Positions 18,565 through 26,336 of a stretch of DNA of 36,262 nt are shown in pieces. The stretch is from Oscillospiraceae bacterium (GTDB lineage Bacteria; Bacillota; Clostridia; Oscillospirales; Acutalibacteraceae), in assembly GCA_015066365.1 (NCBI GenBank), contig SVON01000020.1:1-36262 (forward strand), read 5' to 3'. The position numbers and the translations under genes were made by a program. The notes beneath the pieces were generated by a model. That model saw only the letters and a program-made list of their open reading frames with translations, was not told the DNA's origin and searched no databases. Numbering within the stretch: position 1 is the stretch's first letter; each line of letters opens with the position of its first letter.

Positions 18565-19923
18565 TTACTTAAGAATGTCCGCTAAATCGTTCAGGCGACG
18601 ACCGGCGGTGATCACCACCACTCGGTCACCGGGCAGAATGACGTCGTCACCGGCAGGGATGATGGTGTCCCGTCCCCGCAGAATACCGGCGATCAGCACC
18701 TGGCTCTTGGTCTGCAGATCCTTCAGCGGGATCCGCACCAAACGCAGGTCGTCCTTGACCTTGAATTCCAGCGCCTCTGCCCCGTCGTCCATCAGGCGGT
18801 ACAGCGTCTCCACGCTGCTGCCCATAGAATTCTCCAGGGCGCGGGCGTGCTGGACCAATAGATCGGCGATAATGTTCCGCGAGGACACCACGCAATCCAG
18901 ACCCAGCTGCAACGCCAACGTGCCCAATTCCGGACGATTGACCTTAGGGATCACCTTGGGCACTTGGTGAGAGGCGGCAAAGAAGGAGAGCAGAATGTTC
19001 TGCTCGTCCATGCCGGTCAAGGACACAAAGGCGTCCATCCCGGCCAAGCCCTCTTCCATCAGCAGCTCCTGCTGGGCGCCGTCGCCGCAGATCACCGTGA
19101 CGGTGGGCAACATCTCGCACAGATGCTCGCAGGTTTCCCGGTCTTTGTCGATGATCTTTACGTCCACACCGGCGGCAATCAGCCGCTTGGCGAGATAAAA
19201 GGCGGTACGACTACCGCCCAGGATCATCACTTTTTTCGCCTGCTTCTTGATGGTGCCCACCGCTTTCAGCAGTTTTTGCATCTCGCTGTGGGTGGCGGTG
19301 AGCCCCACCTTGTCCCCGCCCCGAAGCACAAAGCTGCCGTCGGGGATAAAGACCTCCTCCCCTCTCTGCACCACGCAGATAAGGAACTTGGCCTTGAACT
19401 TGGAGCGCATCTCAAACAGAGGCATCCCCACCAGAGGGGACTCCTCTTTGAGCTTGATCTCGATCATCTCGAATTTCCGACCGGAGAAGGTCTCGATCTT
19501 CACCGCAGAGGGCAGACGCAGGATGTGATACAGCTCCTGCGCCGCCAGCTTATCCGGGTTGATGGCCATAGAGATGTTGAGATGCTGTTTCATCGGCAGC
19601 AGACTGCCGTCGTTGTACTCCGGGTTGCGGATGCGGGCCACCGTATTGCCGGCACCCATCCGCTTGGCCAGATAACTGCACAGCATATTCACCTCGTCCG
19701 AGCCGGTGGCAGCCACCACCAGATCGGCCTTCTCCACGCCGGCCTCTTCCAGCGTTTCGCAGTCACCGCCGTTGCCGCAGACGGTGATCACGTCGTGGAT
19801 GTTGGTGATATCGTTCAGCGGGGCGATGCGGTTGTCCACCGCGGTCACGTCGTGCCCCTCTGCCACCAGACTTTCCAGAATGGTGGTGCCGATCTTGCCG
19901 CAACCAACAACGATAATGTTCAT
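18565..19923 (-). CDS. trkA: TrkA, cytosolic regulatory subunit of potassium uptake
   Basis: TrkA binds NAD(H)/ATP and gates TrkH. From the ATG at 19923 it is 452 residues, the length of a double RCK protein. The first Rossmann fold starts MNIIVVGCGKIGTTILESL, followed by the acidic residue in VTAVDNR. The second begins near residue 230 (KVMILGGSRTAFYLAKRL). Each is followed by a TrkA-C domain; GRKFEMIEIKLKEESPLVG starts the first. The open frame extends upstream to 20091 through a palindromic repeat, but AAGGAGG 8 nt before 19923 and the glycine-loop N-terminus fix the start. Confidence 0.96.
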   Translation of the reverse strand: MNIIVVGCGKIGTTILESLVAEGHDVTAVDNRIAPLNDITNIHDVITVCGNGGDCETLEEAGVEKADLVVAATGSDEVNMLCSYLAKRMGAGNTVARIRNPEYNDGSLLPMKQHLNISMAINPDKLAAQELYHILRLPSAVKIETFSGRKFEMIEIKLKEESPLVGMPLFEMRSKFKAKFLICVVQRGEEVFIPDGSFVLRGGDKVGLTATHSEMQKLLKAVGTIKKQAKKVMILGGSRTAFYLAKRLIAAGVDVKIIDKDRETCEHLCEMLPTVTVICGDGAQQELLMEEGLAGMDAFVSLTGMDEQNILLSFFAASHQVPKVIPKVNRPELGTLALQLGLDCVVSSRNIIADLLVQHARALENSMGSSVETLYRLMDDGAEALEFKVKDDLRLVRIPLKDLQTKSQVLIAGILRGRDTIIPAGDDVILPGDRVVVITAGRRLNDLADILK

Positions 19924-19971
19924 AAAATGTGCCTCCTTAACAGGCTTCTTTATGAGAACTCTATAATCCGC

Positions 19972-20000
19972 ATTGTAGCACAATGAATTTTGCTTTGCAA
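19972..20000 (-). promoter_or_regulatory. Promoter of trkA-trkH
   Basis: A -35 TTGCAA (19995-20000) and -10 TACAAT (19972-19977) with 17-bp spacing. The predicted start near 19965 leaves a leader of about 40 nt carrying AAGGAGG before trkA. Confidence 0.7.
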
Positions 20001-20027
20001 TAGGTTTATTAAATAAGCTGGTTTTCG

Positions 20028-20078
20028 TAGGGGACGATGCCCACATCGTCCCGGGCGGATGTGGGCATCCGCCCCTAC
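20028..20078 (-). repeat. Nested palindromic intergenic repeat upstream of trkA
   Basis: A 51-bp near-perfect palindrome bounded by GTAGGGG and CCCCTAC. The inner arms GATGCCCACATC (20036-20047) and GATGTGGGCATC (20058-20069) pair with each other, but each half can also fold on itself (ACGATgcccacATCGT and GCGGATgtgggcATCCGC). It lies between the deoC terminator and the trkA promoter. It codes for nothing and looks like a dispersed intergenic repeat. Strand is nominal. Confidence 0.8.
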
Positions 20079-20105
20079 ACCCTCTATGCAATGCGGTTGT
20101 ACAAT

Positions 20106-20138
20106 AAAAAAGTCCGACCTTGTAGGTCGGACTTTTTT
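20106..20138 (-). terminator. Terminator of the acn-icd-deoC operon
   Basis: A perfect 15-bp inverted repeat (20106-20120 and 20124-20138, 3-nt loop) with GTCCGACCT/AGGTCGGAC at its core, flanked by six A and six T. Read from deoC it is a textbook intrinsic terminator 6 bp after the stop codon. Confidence 0.93.
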
Positions 20139-20143
20139 ACATA

Positions 20144-20797
20144 TTAACCCTCGGACTTCATCAATTTCACCAGGGCGCTGGCGCCGATGCGGTCCGCTCC
20201 GGCCTCGATCATGGCCTGAGCCGCCTCAAAACTGCGGATGCCGCCGGCGGCCTTCACCTTGACGCCGGGGCCCACGTTGCGGGCCATCAGCTGAACGTCC
20301 TGAACGGTGGCACCGCCCTTGTCAAAGCCGGTGGAGGTCTTGATATAGGCCGCCCCCGCTTGGGTGACGCAATGGCACAGCGCCACCTTTTCGGTGTCGG
20401 TGAGCCCGCAACACTCGATAATCACCTTAAGGGTGGCCGGGGCGCAGGCCCGGGCCACGATGGCGATCTCGTTGGTGACCGCCTCAAACAGACCGTCCTT
20501 GACCCACCCGCGGTTAATGACCATATCCACCTCTTTCGCCCCCGCCTCGGCCACGCACTTGGCCTCATAGGCCTTGGCGGCGGTGGGGCTGTTGCCGTGG
20601 GGAAAGCCGATGACGGTGCAGATGGGCAGTTTTCCGTCCACGTAGCCCACCGCTCTTTTCACATAGCAGGGCGGGATGCACACGGTGGCGGTGCCGTAGG
20701 TGATGGCGTCGTCGCACAGGGTGCGGATATCCTCCCAGGTGGCGGCGGGGTTCAGCTCGGTGTGGTCCACCCGGCTCAAAATCGCCTGTTTATCCAT
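20144..20797 (-). CDS. deoC: Deoxyribose-phosphate aldolase
   Basis: DeoC splits 2-deoxyribose 5-phosphate to glyceraldehyde 3-phosphate and acetaldehyde, normally in nucleoside salvage. The 217-residue protein has the Schiff-base Lys153 in YIKTSTGF, the proton-relay Asp91 in VDMVINRG, and Lys182 in KVKAAGGIRSF. Its ATG overlaps the icd stop (TAATG), so it is translationally coupled to isocitrate dehydrogenase. That is an odd neighbour: no nucleoside phosphorylase, kinase or phosphopentomutase is near. It might simply ride on the acn-icd promoter. Confidence 0.95.
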   Translation of the reverse strand: MDKQAILSRVDHTELNPAATWEDIRTLCDDAITYGTATVCIPPCYVKRAVGYVDGKLPICTVIGFPHGNSPTAAKAYEAKCVAEAGAKEVDMVINRGWVKDGLFEAVTNEIAIVARACAPATLKVIIECCGLTDTEKVALCHCVTQAGAAYIKTSTGFDKGGATVQDVQLMARNVGPGVKVKAAGGIRSFEAAQAMIEAGADRIGASALVKLMKSEG

Positions 20798-21936
20798 TAC
20801 AGAGCCTCCACCTCAGCCATAATGGCCTGAGCAAACTCGGCGCAGGTGTTGCCGCCGGGACGACCGGTCATATTCATCTTCTCGTTGCAGATGGCGAGGG
20901 CCTTCTCCAATTTCTCCGCCTCCTCTGCCTTGCCGATGTGGCGCAGCAGCATAGCGCAGGCCTTCAGCACCGAGGCGGGGTTGGCATAGTCGCCGCGCCC
21001 CATCTCGATCATCCGGGGGGCAGAGCCGTGGATGGCCTCAAACATCGCATAACGGTCGCCGATGTTGGCCGAGCCGGCGGTGCCCACGCCACCCTGGATC
21101 TGGGCGGCCTCGTCGGTGATGATGTCGCCGTACAGATTGGGCAGTACGAACACCTGGAACTGGCTGCGGCGCGCCTCGTTGACCAGGTTGGCGGTCATAA
21201 TATCAATGTACCAGTCCTCGGCGGTGATGCCGGGGTACTCGGCGGCCACCTCGTGGCAGATGCGGGAGAAGTTGCCGTCGGTCTTCTTCATAATGTTGGC
21301 CTTGGTGACGATGGCCACGTTGTCCTTGCCGTTATTTTTGGCGTACTCAAAGGCGGTCCGGGCGATGCGGCGGGTGCCGGCCTCGGTGGTCACCTTGAAG
21401 TCCATGGACAGCTTGCCGGGGATCTCCACGCCCCGGCTACCCAGGACGTACTCACCCTCGCTGTTTTCACGATAGAACACCCAGTCGATACCCAGTTCGG
21501 GCACGCAGGTGGGGCGCACATTGGCGTACAGATCCAGCTCCCGGCGCATAGCCACGTTGGCACTCTCCAGGTTGCCGCCGTGGGGGGTGGTGGTGGGGCC
21601 CTTCAGAATCACGTCGCACTCCTTCAGCGCGGCCAGGGTGTCGTCGGGGATGGCTTTGCCCACCTCCTCGCGGCGCTCGATGGTCAGGCCGTCGATCTCC
21701 CGGAAGGACACGCGACCGGAGGCCACCTCGTCCGCCAGCAAAAAGCGGAGTACGTCCTCACCGGCGTGGGTGATGATGGGGCCGATGCCGTCGCCGCCGC
21801 AGATGCCGATGGTGATGTGGGGCAGGTTGGCAAAATCCTTGGCGGCCTCGCCGGCCTCCATCCGGTTCTGGCGGGCCAGCTGCTCGGTGATCAGGGTGCG
21901 GAATTGCTCTACCGCGTTATCAATGTACTGTTGCAT
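20797..21936 (-). CDS. icd: Isocitrate dehydrogenase (isocitrate/isopropylmalate family)
   Basis: This 379-residue member of the beta-decarboxylating dehydrogenase family most likely converts isocitrate to 2-oxoglutarate. Ser125 and Asn127 in ESANVAMRRELDLYANVRP match the S-x-N pair that binds isocitrate in IDH, where isopropylmalate dehydrogenases have a leucine-type residue. LPNLYGDIITDEAAQIQGG carries the metal-binding Asp residues, and EAIHGSAPRM the cofactor loop. The cofactor loop does not match the K-Y of E. coli NADP enzyme nor the D-I of classic NAD forms, so the cofactor is open. It lies 1 bp after aconitase and overlaps deoC. The first 38 residues form an unusual N-terminal extension. 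Confidence 0.9.
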   Translation of the reverse strand: MQQYIDNAVEQFRTLITEQLARQNRMEAGEAAKDFANLPHITIGICGGDGIGPIITHAGEDVLRFLLADEVASGRVSFREIDGLTIERREEVGKAIPDDTLAALKECDVILKGPTTTPHGGNLESANVAMRRELDLYANVRPTCVPELGIDWVFYRENSEGEYVLGSRGVEIPGKLSMDFKVTTEAGTRRIARTAFEYAKNNGKDNVAIVTKANIMKKTDGNFSRICHEVAAEYPGITAEDWYIDIMTANLVNEARRSQFQVFVLPNLYGDIITDEAAQIQGGVGTAGSANIGDRYAMFEAIHGSAPRMIEMGRGDYANPASVLKACAMLLRHIGKAEEAEKLEKALAICNEKMNMTGRPGGNTCAEFAQAIMAEVEAL

Positions 21937-21937
21937 A

Positions 21938-23872
21938 TTACTTTTCCCCCATTTCTTTGGTGTAGGCCAGCAGACCGCCGGCTTTCAGAATGGCTTTCTG
22001 TCGTTCGGTGAAATCGGCGCACAGAGTCACCTCGACACCGGTGGTCTTGTTCACCAGCGTCATCTCGCCGGAGTCCATACCGGCATACACACCGGTGATC
22101 TCCAGCAGATCGTCCTGGCTGAGCTGGTCATAATCCTCGGGATTCTTAAAGCTCAGGGGCATAATGCCGGCGTTGATCAGGTTGGCGGCGTGGATGCGGG
22201 CAAAGGACTTGGCAATGACGGCACGCACGCCCAGATACAGCGGCACCAGCGCCGCGTGCTCGCGGGAAGAGCCCTGACCGTAGTTGCTGCCGCCCACCAC
22301 AATGGATTTACCCGCTTGTTTCGCTCTTTCGGGGAAGGTGGTGTCACAGACGCCGAAGCAGAACTGGGACAGGTGAGGAATGTTGGAACGATAGGGCAGG
22401 ATCTTGGCACCCGCCGGCATAATGTGGTCGGTGGTGATGTTATCCCCCACCTTCAGCACCAGCGGCGCAGAGAGGGTGTCCAACTGGGGATGGCTCTGGG
22501 GGAACTCCTTGATGTTGGGGCCACGCAGAACCTCCACAGAGGGGGCCTCCTCCTCGCTGGCCGGGGCCAGCACGGCGGAGTCGTCGATACGGAAGCGGTT
22601 GGGGAACGGAATGGCCGGCATCTCGCCCAAAAGCCGGGGATCGGTGATCTCACCGGTGAGCGCGGCGGCCACGGCGGTCTCGGGGCTGCACAGATATACC
22701 TGACCGTCGGCGGTGCCGCTGCGACCCTCAAAATTGCGGTTAAAGGTGCGCAGAGAAACGCCGCCGGAATTGGGGCTGAAGCCCATACCGATGCAGGGAC
22801 CGCAGGCGCACTCCAAAACCCGGGCACCGGAGGCCAAAATGTCGGTCAGCGCGCCGCAATCCGCCAGCATAGACAGCACCTGCTTGGAGCCGGGGGAAAT
22901 GGACAGGCTGACAGAGGGCTGGATGGTGCAGCCCTTAACCAGGGCCGCCACCTTCAGCATATCCTGTAGCGAGGAGTTGGTGCAGGAGCCGATGCACACC
23001 TGGTCCACCTTGGTGCCCTTGAGGGAGGCCACCGTCACCACGTTGTCCGGGCTGTGGGGGCAGGCGATCAGCGGCTCCAGTTCGGACAGGTCGATGTGCA
23101 GAATCTTATCGTATACGGCATCGGGGTCGGAGGCCAGGGGGATATAATCCTCCTCGCGGCCCTCCGCCTTGAGGAATTCACGGGTGATCTCATCCGAGGG
23201 GAAGATGGAGGTGGTGGCACCTAGCTCGGTGCCCATATTGGTGATGGTGGCACGCTCCGGCACGGTCAGGGTGCTGACACCCTCACCGCCCCACTCGATG
23301 ATGGCACCCACGCCGCCCTTGACCGACAGCTGGCGCAGGATCTCCAGGCTCACGTCCTTGGCGGTGACAAAGGGGCGCAGTTTGCCGGTCAGCTCCACCT
23401 TATACATCTTGGGCATGGTGATATAGTAAGCGCCGCCGCCCATAGCCACCGCCACGTCCAGACCGCCGGCACCCATGGCCAGCATACCGATACCGCCGCC
23501 GGTGGGGGTGTGGCTGTCCGAGCCGATGAGGGTCTTGCCGGGCTTGCCAAACCGCTCCAGATGCACCTGGTGGCAGATGCCGTTGCCGGGGCGGGAGAAA
23601 TACACACCGTGCTTGCGGCACACCGACTGGATATAGCGGTGGTCGTCGGCGTTCTCAAAGCCGGACTGCAGGGTGTTGTGGTCGATGTAGGCCACGCTGC
23701 GCTCGGTACGCACCCGGGGAATGCCCATGGTCTCAAACTCCAGATAGGCCATGGTGCCGGTGGCGTCCTGGGTCAGCGTCTGGTCGATCCGCAGGGCAAT
23801 CTCGGTGCCGGGGATCATCTCGCCGCTGACCAGGTGGTCACGGATAATTTTTTGTGCAATCGTCAGTCCCAT
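21938..23872 (-). CDS. acn: Aconitate hydratase, short (about 640-residue) type
   Basis: Aconitase isomerises citrate to isocitrate with a [4Fe-4S] cluster. The three cluster cysteines are Cys297 (GSCTNSS) and Cys357/Cys360 (CACGPCIGMG). GSDSHTPTGGGIGMLAMGAGG near 117-137 is the conserved substrate block, and the swivelling C-terminal domain shows GDNITTDHI and GSNYGQGSSREHAA. At 644 residues it is of the short form, not the approximately 900-residue AcnA/IRP form. The first gene of a three-gene operon with icd and deoC; no citrate synthase is in view. GAAAGGAAG precedes the ATG. Confidence 0.95.
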   Translation of the reverse strand: MGLTIAQKIIRDHLVSGEMIPGTEIALRIDQTLTQDATGTMAYLEFETMGIPRVRTERSVAYIDHNTLQSGFENADDHRYIQSVCRKHGVYFSRPGNGICHQVHLERFGKPGKTLIGSDSHTPTGGGIGMLAMGAGGLDVAVAMGGGAYYITMPKMYKVELTGKLRPFVTAKDVSLEILRQLSVKGGVGAIIEWGGEGVSTLTVPERATITNMGTELGATTSIFPSDEITREFLKAEGREEDYIPLASDPDAVYDKILHIDLSELEPLIACPHSPDNVVTVASLKGTKVDQVCIGSCTNSSLQDMLKVAALVKGCTIQPSVSLSISPGSKQVLSMLADCGALTDILASGARVLECACGPCIGMGFSPNSGGVSLRTFNRNFEGRSGTADGQVYLCSPETAVAAALTGEITDPRLLGEMPAIPFPNRFRIDDSAVLAPASEEEAPSVEVLRGPNIKEFPQSHPQLDTLSAPLVLKVGDNITTDHIMPAGAKILPYRSNIPHLSQFCFGVCDTTFPERAKQAGKSIVVGGSNYGQGSSREHAALVPLYLGVRAVIAKSFARIHAANLINAGIMPLSFKNPEDYDQLSQDDLLEITGVYAGMDSGEMTLVNKTTGVEVTLCADFTERQKAILKAGGLLAYTKEMGEK

Positions 23873-23922
23873 TTGTATCGCTTCCTTTCTCCAAAGGACC
23901 GGATGTCGAAATTTAATTATTG

Positions 23923-23952
23923 ATTATACTATAAAAAGAGGGGATGTGTCAA
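23923..23952 (-). promoter_or_regulatory. Promoter of acn-icd-deoC
   Basis: A -35 TTGACA (23947-23952) and -10 TATAAT (23923-23928), 18-bp spacer. Predicted start near 23916, about 44 nt before the acn ATG. No operator or riboswitch is evident in the short leader. Confidence 0.8.
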
Positions 23953-23966
23953 TGTTTTAGCAAGAG

Positions 23967-23993
23967 AAAAAGCCACCGAGAAGGCGAGTTTTT
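23967..23993 (-). terminator. Possible terminator after the HAD phosphatase
   Basis: On the minus strand AAAAACTCGCC and GGTGGCTTTTT can pair with one C-C mismatch and two G-T pairs around a 5-nt loop, ending in a T-run. It sits between the phosphatase stop and the acn promoter. The stem is weak. Confidence 0.4.
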
Positions 23994-24005
23994 ACGGTTT
24001 TTTCG

Positions 24006-24656
24006 TTATTTTCCCAAAACAACCGCTTTCACATCCACCGCTTTGCGGGCTAAAGCGGCGGGGTTTTCCCCCATCAACCGTTCTATGTCCTGAAAGCCCC
24101 ACGCTGCCGCCACGCACTTGACCCCGGCGGCGTGGGCGGTCTGTACGTCCACCGCAGAATCCCCCACGTACCACGCGTTTTCCGGGGAAATCCCCATCTG
24201 CTCCAGCGCATACAACAGCCCATCCGGGGCGGGTTTTAGGGGACGGGTGCCGTCGTTGCCCACGGCCACGTCCAGAAATGCGCCAAAGATATGGGCGCAT
24301 AACGTTTGTACCCCGGCATCGTGCTTGTTGCTCACCACGCCCAACCGATACCCGGCGGCTTTGAGGTCGCTCAGCAGGTCCATCACCCCGGGATAGGGGG
24401 CGGTCCTGTCCATATTGTGGTCGGCGTAGTAAGGCAGATAGGCCGCCAGCACCGCCGCCTGCGTTTCCGCATCCGTGCCGGGCGGGCAGGCGCGGGCAAT
24501 CAGCTCCTTCACCCCATCCCCCACAAAGGTGCGCACCTGCGCCTCGGTGCGGGTGGGGAATCCCTGATCAGACAGGGCGTGGTTCACCGCCGCCGTTAGG
24601 TCGCCCAAGGTGTTGAGCAACGTGCCGTCCAAATCAAATATCACCGCTTTGTTCAT
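24006..24656 (-). CDS. HAD-family phosphatase, phosphoglycolate phosphatase-like
   Basis: A 216-residue haloacid dehalogenase hydrolase. Motif I is FDLDGTLLNTLGD (nucleophile Asp8, acid Asp10). Motif II is in VVSNKHDA, the Lys of motif III in PLKPAPDGL, and motif IV in YVGDSAVDVQTAHAAG. The cap between residues 15 and 80 is the helical C1 type of the Gph/pyrophosphatase PpaX group. The substrate could be phosphoglycolate, pyrophosphate or another small phosphate; sequence does not decide. The ATG at 24656 is favoured over 24662 because GAAGGAG is 7 nt before the former and only 1 nt before the latter. It appears to be a single-gene unit. Confidence 0.9.
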   Translation of the reverse strand: MNKAVIFDLDGTLLNTLGDLTAAVNHALSDQGFPTRTEAQVRTFVGDGVKELIARACPPGTDAETQAAVLAAYLPYYADHNMDRTAPYPGVMDLLSDLKAAGYRLGVVSNKHDAGVQTLCAHIFGAFLDVAVGNDGTRPLKPAPDGLLYALEQMGISPENAWYVGDSAVDVQTAHAAGVKCVAAAWGFQDIERLMGENPAALARKAVDVKAVVLGK

Positions 24657-24694
24657 ACGCATTCTCCTTCATCCTACGAAAACGCTATCGGTTT

Positions 24695-24752
24695 CTCTCC
24701 CCCAGCCGCCTGCGGCGACAGCCCCCTCGTCAGAGGGGGCCGAGGAAGAGAG
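24695..24752 (+). repeat. Palindromic intergenic element B
   Basis: Inverted CTCTC (24695-24699)/GAGAG (24748-24752) enclose GCCGC/GCGGC and the perfect hairpin GCCCCCTC-gtca-GAGGGGGC (24721-24740). Read on the minus strand it gives GCCCCCTC...GAGGGGGCTG..GGCTGGGGGAG, the same order of motifs as the left half of element A at 12376. It is non-coding and sits between divergent genes. Strand is nominal. Confidence 0.75.
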
Positions 24753-24813
24753 TCACGGATTTAAGTCTCTCCGTATTCTACCACCCTTCCCGAAAAAATG
24801 CAACCGCTCCGGG

Positions 24814-24842
24814 TTGACAAACCCACAAAAACCGGGCATAAT
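24814..24842 (+). promoter_or_regulatory. Promoter of the PHP gene
   Basis: A -35 TTGACA (24814-24819) and -10 CATAAT (24837-24842), 17-bp spacer. The predicted start near 24849 lies just before the ATG at 24854, which favours the downstream ATG at 24881 as the translation start. Confidence 0.65.
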
Positions 24843-24880
24843 AAGGGGTAGTTATGAAAGAAAGGGGCGAGGACGGCCCT

Positions 24881-25564
24881 ATGTACCTATATGAAATGCA
24901 TTGCCACGCTCTCCCCTGCAGCGGTTGCGGCGGTATTCAGCCGGAAGACCTGGTCCGGGGCATGAAAGAGGCCGGCTACGCCGGCATGGTGCTCACCGAC
25001 CACTTCTATCACGGCAACACCGGCATCCGCCGCACAATGCCCTGGGAGGATTTTGTGGCGGCTTACGAGCAAAGCTATCTGAGAGCCAAGGCCGAGGGTG
25101 ACAAACTGGACTTTGACGTACTGTTCGGCATCGAAGAGGGCGTGGGCGGCGGCAAAGAAGTGCTGCTGTACGGCATCACCCCCGCCGTGCTGTACCGCCA
25201 CCCGGAACTGCGGGATGGGGATCTGGCCACCATCAGCCGCGTCATTCGGGCCGAGGGGGGTCTGGTCTATCAGGCTCACCCTTTCCGGGTGCGGGACTAT
25301 ATCGAAAGACCTTGGGAGCCCCTGCCGGCAGAGCATCTGGACGGTCTGGAGGTCTACAACGCCTGCAACCCGGCGCTCAACAACGCCCGGGCGGTAGCCT
25401 ATGCGGAAGAGATGGGGTTCCCGGTGGTTGCCGGGTCGGACCGGCACTATATGGGGCACTGTGAGAACTTCGGCATCGTTGTGCCCCGCCGCATCCGTAC
25501 CGAAGCGGAATTAGCTCAGGTGCTGCGCTCAGAAGAGTACGAACTGCATATACCCGGAGTATAA
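24881..25564 (+). CDS. PHP-domain metal-dependent phosphoesterase
   Basis: The 227-residue protein has the PHP fold's metal motifs: HCH at residues 7-9 (MYLYEMHCHALPC), TDHFYHG near 43, the Glu of GIEEGVGGG near 86, QAHPFR near 130, and GSDRHYMGH near 185. PHP proteins of this stand-alone type hydrolyse phosphoester bonds in small molecules or oligonucleotides; the substrate is unknown here. The frame also allows an ATG at 24854, but that would lie about 5 nt from the predicted transcription start. GAGGA sits 7 nt before 24881. It is followed after about 50 bp by the His-rich protein on the same strand. Confidence 0.85.
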   Translation: MYLYEMHCHALPCSGCGGIQPEDLVRGMKEAGYAGMVLTDHFYHGNTGIRRTMPWEDFVAAYEQSYLRAKAEGDKLDFDVLFGIEEGVGGGKEVLLYGITPAVLYRHPELRDGDLATISRVIRAEGGLVYQAHPFRVRDYIERPWEPLPAEHLDGLEVYNACNPALNNARAVAYAEEMGFPVVAGSDRHYMGHCENFGIVVPRRIRTEAELAQVLRSEEYELHIPGV

Positions 25565-25611
25565 TCAAGCAAAATATTACAAGCAGGAATTGAAATTAGG
25601 AGATTTATGTG

Positions 25612-26286
25612 ATGAAAAAGAGGATTTCACCCACGTTGTTGTGCATTCTGTCGGTGGTGGCACTGATTTTAGTGTGCTTCATGGTCATGCCCAGTGAGCC
25701 TGCCGACCCCCACGCCGGTCACGATCACGGCTCGGTGGATAGCCACGGCACCACCGCCGACCCTCACGCCGGTCACGACCACGCCACGAACCCCACCGCC
25801 CCCAAAAAGGCCAAGGACTGCTATTCTTTCAAAGAGAACAAAGACGGCACCTTTTCCTACAGCGTGGTCGCTCGCAGAGGCAGCACCATCCTACAGAGGG
25901 ATAACGCGGATCGCCCCGCCGACTTCACCGCCGTCAGCGACGACGTGCTGAAGGTGCACGGCCAATCCGGCACCGGTGTGGGCGCCCGCTGGGCCATCTT
26001 CTGTAACGTGGAGACCGGCGAGAGATCCAAGATTTTCCCTTACGTGTTGGGGTCCGGCAAGACCCAAGTAGCGGTGGTGGAACACCGCACCAACAACTAT
26101 CACGTGTTCGTATACGACCAATTTGACAAAACCACAGAGCCCGAAGCGGTCTATACCCTTGAGGGCCTGATTCTACCGAAAGACGTCTACGACCCCGTTA
26201 GCTATGAAATTGCTAAGAACGGCGACCTGGAAGCCATCTATTACACCAAAGAGGGCAAGCAGTCGATCACCATCAAGCTGAAATAA
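25612..26286 (+). CDS. Membrane-anchored or secreted His-rich hypothetical protein
   Basis: I do not recognise this 224-residue protein. Residues 1-7 are basic, followed by a hydrophobic segment (8-27) without a lipobox, so it is probably an N-terminal anchor or uncleaved signal. Residues 32-57 hold two copies of DPHAGHDH separated by a Ser/Thr/Gly linker, seven histidines in all, suggesting metal (Zn/Ni/Cu) binding outside the cell. Residues 70-224 form a mixed, probably beta-rich domain with no motif I know. The ATG at 25612 has AGGAG 9 nt upstream; a GTG just before it is less likely. It may share the PHP promoter, and a strong terminator follows. Confidence 0.8.
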   Translation: MKKRISPTLLCILSVVALILVCFMVMPSEPADPHAGHDHGSVDSHGTTADPHAGHDHATNPTAPKKAKDCYSFKENKDGTFSYSVVARRGSTILQRDNADRPADFTAVSDDVLKVHGQSGTGVGARWAIFCNVETGERSKIFPYVLGSGKTQVAVVEHRTNNYHVFVYDQFDKTTEPEAVYTLEGLILPKDVYDPVSYEIAKNGDLEAIYYTKEGKQSITIKLK

Positions 26287-26292
26287 GCCAGT

Positions 26293-26330
26293 AAAGAGAG
26301 CCGTCACCCGGTTGGGTAACGGCTCTCTTT
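26293..26330 (+). terminator. Bidirectional terminator between convergent genes
   Basis: A 12-bp perfect stem AAAGAGAGCCGT (26293-26304)/ACGGCTCTCTTT (26319-26330) with an inner ACCC/GGGT pairing and T-runs on both strands. It ends the PHP-His-rich transcript and, on the other strand, the RluA-family gene. Confidence 0.92.
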
Positions 26331-26336
26331 TTGCGT

